From NCBI GenBank assembly GCA_937951935.1, contig CALGAM010000241.1, forward strand, positions 1-42,646: a DNA stretch of 42,646 bases, given 5' to 3'. The DNA comes from an uncultured Micromonospora sp. GTDB taxonomy: Bacteria > Actinomycetota > Actinomycetes > Mycobacteriales > Micromonosporaceae. Under the pieces are notes generated by a model that saw only the letters and a list, made by a program, of their open reading frames with translations, was not told the origin of the DNA and did no database searches. This document shows, one piece after another, positions 32,215 through 38,614 of the stretch. Position 1 is the first letter of the stretch, and every line of letters begins with the position of its first letter. The position numbers and the translations under genes were made by a program.

Positions 32215-32859
32215 TCACGACACCGCCACCCCGACCGGCACGTCGGGTCCGACCGGGTCGGCGGACACCCGGCGAAGCCGTACCAGCGCCGCCACGCGGG
32301 CGGCGAGCACGCCGGCGTTCAGCACGGCCGCCAGCGCCACCCAGATGACCAGCGCGGGCGAGTAGTAGCAGAGCTGCCGTAGGGTGATGTCCCGTCCGCC
32401 GTGGTTCAGCAGCTGCCTCACGGTGATCGACGAACCTCGGCGGTCGGCGATCCGGAAGTCCGGCAGGTAGTCCCGCACCGGGGCGTCGAGTTGCACCCTT
32501 CCCGCCTCGACCAGCTGGAGGACGGCGAGTGCGGTGAACGACTTGCTGACCGGGGCCAGCGGCATCGGCGTGGTGTCGGTGACCGCCGCCCCGGACGGGT
32601 CACGGCCGTACCCGGCCGTCCACACCACTTGATCACCCTTGGTGATCGCGACCGCGACACCCGGGTAGCCCGCGCGCTCGGCGAAGTCGGTCACCAGCCG
32701 GGCGACCGCCGCGCCGTCCAGCTCCGCCTCCCCGGGCGCCGGGCCCCTGGCGGACGCCGGTCCGGACGCCACGAGGACGGTGGCCAACCCGATGACCACC
32801 GCGCCCGCCGTACCCCGCCACCTGTTCCTGTTTCCGGGCATCTTCCTGTTTCCAGGCAT
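32215..32859 (-). pseudogene. Serine hydrolase (class C beta-lactamase fold), internally deleted and lacking the catalytic Ser
   Basis: The frame gives 214 residues, where relatives have 400 or more. A signal peptide (about 14-38, AVVIGLATVLVASGPASA) is followed by the start of a beta-lactamase-fold domain: GVAVAITKGDQVVWTAGYGR, then PLAPVSKSFTALAVLQLVEAG, and SSITVRQLLNH. In active enzymes this last motif continues with TSG and the rest of the domain. Here it jumps straight to GGRDITLRQLCYYSP and a C-terminal membrane helix (LVIWVALAAVLNAGVLAA). The nucleophile of SxxK (family GSVSK) is Pro in APVSK (codon at 32551-32553, CCG instead of a Ser codon). The YxN and HxG motifs are absent. The reading frame is intact, so it might still make a membrane protein, but not an active hydrolase. 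Confidence 0.75.
32824..32859 (-). repeat. 18-bp tandem duplication of the start region
   Basis: Bases 32824-32841 and 32842-32859 are two copies of an 18-bp unit differing at two positions. On the minus strand each begins with ATG and encodes MPGNRK or MPGNRN, so the gene has two possible starts (32859 and 32841). Confidence 0.8.
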
Positions 32860-32978
32860 CGCACAACCCCCGTCGTCTCGGCGACGACGCCAGACGCTAG
32901 GGATCCGGGCGCTTGCCGGGTGCGGCCGATCGGCATGCGTCGGCCCTGACCTTCGTCACCCCGCGGACGGGGTACGGG

Positions 32979-33191
32979 TCACTTCTCGTACGTCCGCAAC
33001 CCGTTGCCGAGAGCGATGAACGTCGGCGCCCACTCGCCGATGAAGATGCCCCAGCGGTCGGCCCGGTCGATGCCGGCCTTCTCCATCTGCCTCGACAGCA
33101 GCCAGCTCACGAACGACAGGCCGATGCTGGCGACTCCCGCCAGGTACAGGTGCTCGGCGCGCAGCCCCATCTTGTGCAGGTGCTCCAACAT
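32979..33191 (-). CDS. Small membrane protein, 70 residues
   Basis: ATG 33191 is preceded by GAGGGGG at a good spacing, and on the minus strand a TAGCGT -10-like box lies at 33225-33230. The protein has two hydrophobic stretches, LYLAGVASIGLSFVSWLLS (about 15-33) and WGIFIGEWAPTFIALGNGL (about 47-65), joined by a polar loop RQMEKAGIDRADR. Codon use follows the normal high-G+C pattern, which supports a real gene. The even spacing and short loops suggest a helical hairpin in the membrane. No function is recognised. Confidence 0.7.
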   Translation of the reverse strand: MLEHLHKMGLRAEHLYLAGVASIGLSFVSWLLSRQMEKAGIDRADRWGIFIGEWAPTFIALGNGLRTYEK

Positions 33192-33494
33192 GACGAACCC
33201 CCTCGTACCAACCCCCCGCGGTCGACGCTACCGCCCGCGACGGGTCGCGATCGGTGGTTCGCCTATCCCGAGGCACCGGTCAGGACGGCATCCGAACCTG
33301 GACCGCGTTCGCCCGGCGGCCGGTCGCGCCGGGTCCGTTCACAGCCGGCCCGCCGGCGGGGACGAGGACGTGGCCGCCACACCGCGCCCTCCCGGGGTGG
33401 TACTCGCAGATGCAAGCCATTTCTCGGCATCGGTACGCAGATGCGGCATGAATGGGGTGTCTCGCTTTGCATGTGCGGCTGTTATGGTTTCCGG
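33192..33494. promoter_or_regulatory. Control region between the small membrane protein and the molybdate operon
   Basis: This 303-bp gap has no credible gene. On the minus strand TAGCGT (33225-33230) may be the -10 of the 70-residue gene. On the plus strand GCAGATGC occurs at 33406-33413 and 33437-33444, 31 bp apart (three helical turns), followed by GCTTTGCATG (33464-33473) and the -10 box at 33483-33488. The last 90 bases are less G+C-rich than the surroundings, as expected of a promoter. Confidence 0.4.
33483..33488 (+). promoter_or_regulatory. Leaderless-type -10 box of the molybdate operon
   Basis: TATGGT ends exactly 6 bases before GTG 33495, and no ribosome site is present. Confidence 0.5.
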
Positions 33495-33920
33495 GTGGGT
33501 TCCTTCCGCATCGGCGAGGCCGCCGAGCTGCTCGGGGTCAGCCCGGACACGGTGCGGCGGTGGATCGACTCCGGCCGGATCGCCGCCGGGCGCGACGACC
33601 AGGGGCACCGGGTGGTCGACGGGCGAGACCTCGCCGCCTTCGCCCGCGCCCAGGCCGCCGAGCCGGACGGGCGGTCCGACGTCTCCTCCGCCCGCAACCG
33701 GCTTCGCGGCATCGTGACGGCGATCACCAGGGACGAGGTGATGGCCCAGGTCGACATCCAGGCCGGGCCGTTCCGGATCGTGTCGCTGATGAGCCGGGAA
33801 GCCGTCGACGACCTGGGCCTGGAGGTCGGCTCGGTGGCGGTGGCGGTGATCAAGGCGACGACGGTGGTGGTCGAACGGGCCACCCCGACCGCCGCGGGGC
33901 GCGGACGGAGCGGCGCATGA
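33495..33920 (+). CDS. Helix-turn-helix/TOBE molybdate-binding-type regulator
   Basis: The protein has 141 residues. GTG 33495 was chosen because the family fold starts at once (VGSFRIGEAAELLGVSPDTV); an in-frame ATG at 33471 would add eight residues including three Cys or Tyr. Residues 3-55 are an excisionase/MerR-type helix-turn-helix, RIGEAAELLGVSPDTVRRWI followed by DLAAFA. Residues 68-130 are a TOBE/Mop domain, RNRLRGIVTAITRDEVMAQV and SREAVDDLGLEVGSVAVAVI. The Mop fold binds molybdate or tungstate. The gene heads the mod operon and its stop overlaps modA by ATGA, so it is likely a Mo-responsive controller of the operon. Confidence 0.88.
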   Translation: MGSFRIGEAAELLGVSPDTVRRWIDSGRIAAGRDDQGHRVVDGRDLAAFARAQAAEPDGRSDVSSARNRLRGIVTAITRDEVMAQVDIQAGPFRIVSLMSREAVDDLGLEVGSVAVAVIKATTVVVERATPTAAGRGRSGA

Positions 33921-34732
33921 CCCTCCGACCACGACCACGACCGGGGAGCCGACCTCGTACGGCCCGCGGACTCCTCGCCGCGCTCGCCGCGCTGGTGCTC
34001 ACCGTGACCGCCTGCGGCGACGCGACGCGACCGGGTGCCGGCGGCGGCTCCGGGTCCGGCGGCGATCTCACCGTCTTCGCCGCCGCCTCGCTGACCGACG
34101 TCTTCACCACCATCGGGCGGGACTTCGAGGCGGCCACCCCGGGGGTGCGGGTGACCTTCAACTTCGCCGGCAGTTCGGCGTTGGCGACGCAGATCGACCA
34201 GGGCGCCCCGGCCGACGTCCTCGCCTCCGCCGCACCGGAGCCCATGCGGACCGTCACCGACGCCGGAAACGCCGACGGCAGCCCGACCGTCTTCGCCCGC
34301 AACCAGCTCGTCATCGCCGTACCCGAGGGCAACCCGCGCGGGGTGACCGGGCTGGCCGACCTGACGGCGCCGGGGATGAAGGTCGCGCTGTGCGCCGCGC
34401 AGGTGCCGTGCGGGACGGCGGCGAGGTCGGTGCTCGACGCGGCCGGGGTGCACCTCACCCCGGTCACGCTGGAGCAGGACGTCAGGTCGGCACTGGCCAA
34501 GGTACGGCTCGGCGAGGTCGACGCCGCACTGGTCTACCGCACCGACGTCCGGGCCGCCGACGCCGAGGTGGACGGCGTCGGGTTCCCCGAGTCGTCCGGG
34601 GCGGTCAACGACTACCCGATCGTGGTGCTGCGGAACGCACCGAACCTGACCGCGGCCCGGGCGTTCGTGGCGTACGTGGCCACCGGGCCGGGCCGGGCCG
34701 CCCTCGCCGCGGCCGGCTTCCAGGTGCCGTAG
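33917..34732 (+). CDS. modA: Molybdate ABC transporter substrate-binding lipoprotein
   Basis: The protein has 271 residues starting at ATG 33917 inside the preceding stop. A basic N-terminus and hydrophobic stretch lead to the lipobox LTVTAC, so it is a lipoprotein anchored outside. LTVFAAASLTDVFTTIGRDF is the ModA start, whose Ser residues bind the oxyanion. FNFAGSSALATQI, QGAPADVLASA, FARNQLVIAVP and DAALVYRTDV complete the family pattern. It binds molybdate or tungstate and hands it to ModBC. The linker after the lipobox is Gly/Ser-rich. The gap to modB is 3 bases. Confidence 0.93.
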   Translation: MTLRPRPRPGSRPRTARGLLAALAALVLTVTACGDATRPGAGGGSGSGGDLTVFAAASLTDVFTTIGRDFEAATPGVRVTFNFAGSSALATQIDQGAPADVLASAAPEPMRTVTDAGNADGSPTVFARNQLVIAVPEGNPRGVTGLADLTAPGMKVALCAAQVPCGTAARSVLDAAGVHLTPVTLEQDVRSALAKVRLGEVDAALVYRTDVRAADAEVDGVGFPESSGAVNDYPIVVLRNAPNLTAARAFVAYVATGPGRAALAAAGFQVP

Positions 34733-34735
34733 CCC

Positions 34736-35560
34736 ATGCGCCGGGTCGAGACCACCACCCGCCCGGTCCGGCGGTCGGGGCGTACCGGGCGGGTGCCGGT
34801 GGCGCTGCTCGCGCCGGCCGTGCTCGGGCTGCTCTTCCTGGTGCTGCCGCTGGCCGGGTTGCTGGCCCGCACGCCGTGGAACACGCTGCCGCAGCGGCTC
34901 ACCGCGCCCGGCGTCCTCACCGCGCTGCGGCTGTCGGTGCAGACCGCCACCCTGGCCACGCTGCTCTGCCTCGTCCTCGGCGTGCCGCTGGCCTGGCTGC
35001 TCGCCCGGGTCGAGTTCCCCGGGCGGCGGCTGGTGCGCGCCCTGGTCACCGTGCCGCTCGTGCTTCCCCCGGTGGTCGGGGGTGTGGCGCTGCTGCTGGT
35101 CTTCGGGCGCCGCGGCGTCGTCGGCGGCTGGCTCGACGCCACCTTCGGGATCACCCTGCCGTTCACCACCGCCGGTGTCGTGCTCGCGGAGGCGTTCGTG
35201 GCGATGCCGTTCCTGGTCGTCGCCGTGGAGGGGGCGCTGCGCTCCGCCGACGTGCGGTACGAGGAGGCGGCGGCGACCCTCGGCGCCGGCCGGTGGACCA
35301 CCTTCACCCACGTGACGCTCCCGCTCGTCGGACCCGGGATCGCCGCCGGGGCGGTGCTCTGCTGGGCCCGGGCACTCGGCGAGTTCGGCGCCACCATCAC
35401 CTTCGCCGGCAACTTCCCGGGACGGACCCAGACCATGCCGCTGGCGGTCTACCTCGCCCTGGAGACCGACCCGCAGGCGGCGATCGTGCTCAGCCTCGTG
35501 CTGCTCGCCGTCTCGGTGGCGATCCTCGCCAGCCTCCGCGACCGGTGGGTGGGCACGTGA
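34736..35560 (+). CDS. modB: Molybdate ABC transporter permease
   Basis: The protein has 274 residues. Membrane helices are visible near VALLAPAVLGLLFLVLPLAG, LSVQTATLATLLCLVLGVPL, LVTVPLVLPPVVGGVALLLV, FTTAGVVLAEAFVAMPFLVV and IVLSLVLLAVSVAILASL. The cytosolic EAAATLGAGRWTTFTHVTLP is the EAA loop that docks on ModC. It ends with GTGA overlapping modC. Length and topology are those of CysTW-type molybdate permeases. Confidence 0.92.
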   Translation: MRRVETTTRPVRRSGRTGRVPVALLAPAVLGLLFLVLPLAGLLARTPWNTLPQRLTAPGVLTALRLSVQTATLATLLCLVLGVPLAWLLARVEFPGRRLVRALVTVPLVLPPVVGGVALLLVFGRRGVVGGWLDATFGITLPFTTAGVVLAEAFVAMPFLVVAVEGALRSADVRYEEAAATLGAGRWTTFTHVTLPLVGPGIAAGAVLCWARALGEFGATITFAGNFPGRTQTMPLAVYLALETDPQAAIVLSLVLLAVSVAILASLRDRWVGT

Positions 35561-36768
35561 CCCCGGGCGAACGGTCCACACCCGGTCCGGTGACCGGCAC
35601 ACCGGTTCGGCCCGCACGTCCCGCCGTGCCGACGCGACCAGCCCCGCCGTCGGCGGCGATGCTGGACGCGCGGCTCGTCGTCGACCGGGGGAGCTTCCGG
35701 CTCGACGTGGCACTGCGCATCCACCCCGGTGAGGTCGTCGCGCTGCTCGGGCCGAACGGTGCGGGCAAGACCACGGCACTGCGCGCGCTCGCCGGGCTGA
35801 CCCGGCTGCACGCCGGGCACGTCACCCTGGCCGGCCGGGACCTCGACCGCCCCGGGGAACGGCGCTGGACGCCGACCGAGCGTCGCCCCATCGGCGTGGT
35901 CTTCCAGGACCACCTGCTCTTCCCGCACCTGACCGCGCTGGAGAACGTGGCGTTCGGCCCCCGGCGGCGCGGCCTCGACCGGCGCCGCGCCCGTGCGGTG
36001 GCCGCCGACTGGCTCGACCGGATGGGCCTGGCCGCGCAGGCCCGGCTCAAACCGCGACAGCTCTCCGGCGGCCAGGCCCAGCGGGTGGCGCTGGCCCGGG
36101 CGCTGGCGGTCGAGCCCGCGCTGCTCCTGCTCGACGAACCGCTCGCCGCGCTGGACGCCCGGACCCGGCTGGAGGTCCGCGCCGAACTCCAGCGACACCT
36201 CGCCGCACATCCCGGCGCCACGCTGCTGGTCACCCACGACCCACTGGACGCCCTGGTCCTGGCCGACCGGCTGGTCGTCGTCGAGGAGGGCCGGGTCGTC
36301 CAGGAGGGCGACGCAGCCGGTGTCACCGCCCGGCCCCGCACCGACTACGTGGCCCGGCTGGTCGGGCTGAACCTCTACCGGGGGCACGCCGACGGGCACA
36401 CCGTGCTGGTCGGGGACGGGTTGCCACTCACCGTCGCCGAACCGCTGCACGGCGACGCGTTCGTGGCGTTTCCACCCTCGGCGGTGACGCTGCACCCGCA
36501 CCAGCCGGCGCGCAACCCACACAACACCTGGCCCGCGACCGTCACCGGGGTCCAGCGGCACGGCGACCACCTCCGGGTCCAGCTCGTCGGACCGGTGGAG
36601 GTGGCGGCCGACGTCACCCCGGCCGCCGCCGCACACCTGCGGCTCGCCCCCGGGCAGCCGCTCTGGGTGGCGGTCCGGGTCGACGAGACCCGCAGCTACC
36701 CGGCCGGCATCGACGAACGTCGGTCCACCTCCCCGCCGGTGACCCGGCAGGGTAGACAGGAGCCATGA
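35557..36768 (+). CDS. modC: Molybdate ABC transporter ATP-binding protein
   Basis: The protein has 403 residues from GTG 35557. A 35-residue Pro-rich N-terminal extension precedes the ATPase: LLGPNGAGKTTALRALAG (Walker A), VVFQDHLLFPHLTALENVAF (Q-loop), LSGGQAQRVALARALA (signature), LLLLDEPLAALDARTRLEV (Walker B) and LLVTHDPLDAL (H-loop). The C-terminal part (about 320-385) is a TOBE domain (WPATVTGVQRHGDHLRVQLV) that in ModC proteins binds molybdate and can inhibit transport. The extra N-terminal stretch is not usual; an internal ATG before LDARLVVDRG (near residue 35) is an alternative start. Its last codon overlaps the phosphatase gene. Confidence 0.92.
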   Translation: MTPGERSTPGPVTGTPVRPARPAVPTRPAPPSAAMLDARLVVDRGSFRLDVALRIHPGEVVALLGPNGAGKTTALRALAGLTRLHAGHVTLAGRDLDRPGERRWTPTERRPIGVVFQDHLLFPHLTALENVAFGPRRRGLDRRRARAVAADWLDRMGLAAQARLKPRQLSGGQAQRVALARALAVEPALLLLDEPLAALDARTRLEVRAELQRHLAAHPGATLLVTHDPLDALVLADRLVVVEEGRVVQEGDAAGVTARPRTDYVARLVGLNLYRGHADGHTVLVGDGLPLTVAEPLHGDAFVAFPPSAVTLHPHQPARNPHNTWPATVTGVQRHGDHLRVQLVGPVEVAADVTPAAAAHLRLAPGQPLWVAVRVDETRSYPAGIDERRSTSPPVTRQGRQEP

Positions 36769-37676
36769 TGCGCGTCCGCTCGGCCTCGGTGCCCGCCCCC
36801 GGTCGGATCGAGAACGAGGACCACGTCTTCCAGTACGGGGATCTGGTCGGCGTTCTCGACGGGGCGACCGTGCCGGAGGGCTTCGACACCGGCTGCGTCC
36901 ACGGGCCGGCCTGGTACGTCCGGCGGCTCGCCGCCCGGATCGGGGTGGCCGCCGCCGAGCGGCCCGCCGCCGCGCTGGTCGGGAACCTGGCCGCCGCGAT
37001 CCTGGCGGTCCGGGCCGACCACGGCGGGCAGTGCGACCTCGACCACCCCGGCACCCCGTCGGCCACCGTCTGCCTGCTCCGCCACCGCGGCGACCACCTC
37101 GACTACCTCGTCCTGTGCGACAGCCCGCTGGTGCTGGACCGCGGCGAGCGGATCGAGGTGATCTCCGACGACCGGCTCGCGGCGGCCATGGCCGAGCTGC
37201 GCGACCAGGCGGACGGCGTCGCGCGGCCCGGCGCGGAGGCCGACCGGGCGACCCGGTTCCGGAGGGCGGTGACCCTGCAGCGGACGCGGATGAACCAGAC
37301 CCACGGCTACTGGGTTGCCGCCGCCAACCCCGACGCCGCCTTCCACGCCCTCTCCGGGAGCCGCCCGCTGACCGGTCCGCAGCGGGTGCGCCGGGCCGCG
37401 CTGCTCACCGACGGCGCCTCGCGGGCGGTACAGCCACTCGGACTCGTCGACTGGCGCGGCCTGCTCGACGTGCTCGGCTCGGTCGGGCCGGGTGAGCTGA
37501 TCCGCCGGGTCCGCAGTGCCGAGGCCGACGCCGGCCGGCGGTCGGCCGGCGTCAAGCGGCACGACGACGCCACCGTCGTGCTCTGCGAGTTCGACGAGGA
37601 CGCCGCACCGCCCCGCCCGTCCGCCCCGGCGGCGGTCAGCGATCCCGGCACGGCGACATCCGGTGGCGTCGGCTGA
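36765..37676 (+). CDS. PP2C-like protein phosphatase coupled to the mod operon
   Basis: The protein has 303 residues. ATG 36765 overlaps the modC stop by ATGA; AGGAG stands just before it, and a second ATG at 36768 directly follows. PP2C-like motifs are visible: PGRIENEDHVF (RxxNED), GVLDGATVPEG where PP2C normally has DGxGG, then LVLCDSPLVL, AALLTDGASRAV (LxTDG) and KRHDDATVVLCEF (DDxT). The metal-binding Asp residues seem kept, but the DGxGG glycines are replaced, so substrate or activity may differ. It lacks a signal peptide and is cytosolic. Its co-translation with molybdate transporter genes is unusual, and its target is unknown. Confidence 0.75.
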   Translation: MMRVRSASVPAPGRIENEDHVFQYGDLVGVLDGATVPEGFDTGCVHGPAWYVRRLAARIGVAAAERPAAALVGNLAAAILAVRADHGGQCDLDHPGTPSATVCLLRHRGDHLDYLVLCDSPLVLDRGERIEVISDDRLAAAMAELRDQADGVARPGAEADRATRFRRAVTLQRTRMNQTHGYWVAAANPDAAFHALSGSRPLTGPQRVRRAALLTDGASRAVQPLGLVDWRGLLDVLGSVGPGELIRRVRSAEADAGRRSAGVKRHDDATVVLCEFDEDAAPPRPSAPAAVSDPGTATSGGVG

Positions 37677-38064
37677 CGTCGGTCACGAGGATCGGCGGCG
37701 CGTCCGTCCCCCTCCGGCAGCTCCGGGCCACATGCACCGCCGGAACGATCACGGTCTACCAGGCGTACCCGCCGTCGACCGCGGTTGCCGCGCCCGCGCA
37801 CCGCAGGTTCGTGCCGCCGCTGACGCGGGAGCGCACGACCTGAGTCAGGCCGTCGTGCCGCTGATGACGTAGCCGTCGACGTGTCTCGTCCGGGGGTCGC
37901 CTCGGATACCGGCCGCCTGCCGCGGTAAACCACCCGGGCCGGCGGAGTGCCGCCACGACCAGCCAACCAGCCGGTGGGACGCCCGGCGGGAACGGGATCA
38001 ACCGAACGGGGCGGACCCGGGAAACGAGTGGACGCGCACGTCTCCCGGCCAGAAGTATCGAGCC
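37677..38064. other. 388-bp region without an intact gene
   Basis: No frame here has a good start or known fold. On the minus strand a short frame ends at 37756 with AVDGGYAW, which looks like the C-terminus of a short-chain dehydrogenase (usual end VDGGY). Upstream of it the frame makes no sense, so it may be a decayed gene end. TGAGTCAGG and other sequences here form no clear operator. The promoter for the acetyltransferase should lie at the right end, but no good -10 is seen. Confidence 0.35.
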
Positions 38065-38592
38065 GTGACCCGTGAGGTACGGCTGACGCCGCTGGACGAG
38101 CAGCTTCTCGAACCGCTGCTCTCCGTGGCGGTCGCCGAAGCCGAGCCGGACGAGGTGATGCCGCCGGTCGACGCCCCCGCCGGCTGGTCACGGGCGCGCA
38201 TGGACGCCTTCCGGGAGTTCTACCGGGCGCACTTCGGCGGGCTGGACGGGCCGACCGGCAACGTCATGTACGCGATCGTCCAGGACGGCGACGTGGTGGG
38301 CATGATCCGGCTGGGGCGGGTCCACGGCCAACCCGACACCCTGGAGACCGGGATCTGGCTGGGCAAGTCGACCCGCGGCCAGGGAATCGGGCTGATCGCG
38401 CTGCGCCTGGTGCTCGCCGAGGCGATCCGGGCCGGCGCCTGCCGGGTGGTCGCCGACACCCGGGCCGAGAACCTGCCGGCGGTCAACCTGCTGCGTCGGT
38501 GTGGCGCCGTGCTGGACTCCGACGGGACGGCGGTACGCGCCGAGATCCGGCTCGGGGTCGCCGAGGACGTGGAGGTGGTCGACGCCGGTTGA
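38065..38592 (+). CDS. GNAT-family N-acetyltransferase
   Basis: The protein has 175 residues from GTG 38065; no ribosome site is visible, so the mRNA may be leaderless or the start may differ. The acetyl-CoA loop is KSTRGQGIGLIALRLVLAEA (about 111-130), preceded by MYAIVQDGDVVGMIRLGRV and TLETGIWLG as the central strands. ADTRAENLPAVNLLRRCGAV is the usual C-terminal helix pattern (Asn and hydrophobic). The small size and the neighbours give no hint of substrate. Protein, amino-acid or antibiotic acetylation are all possible. Confidence 0.85.
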   Translation: MTREVRLTPLDEQLLEPLLSVAVAEAEPDEVMPPVDAPAGWSRARMDAFREFYRAHFGGLDGPTGNVMYAIVQDGDVVGMIRLGRVHGQPDTLETGIWLGKSTRGQGIGLIALRLVLAEAIRAGACRVVADTRAENLPAVNLLRRCGAVLDSDGTAVRAEIRLGVAEDVEVVDAG

Positions 38593-38614
38593 ACGGCCGT
38601 GCCGTGTCCCCGGG

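Noticed and set aside
33471..33494. ATG 33471 as start of the HTH-TOBE regulator
   Set aside because: It overlaps the -10 box TATGGT and adds a Cys-rich octapeptide unlike the family; GTG 33495 fits a leaderless start. Not fully excluded.
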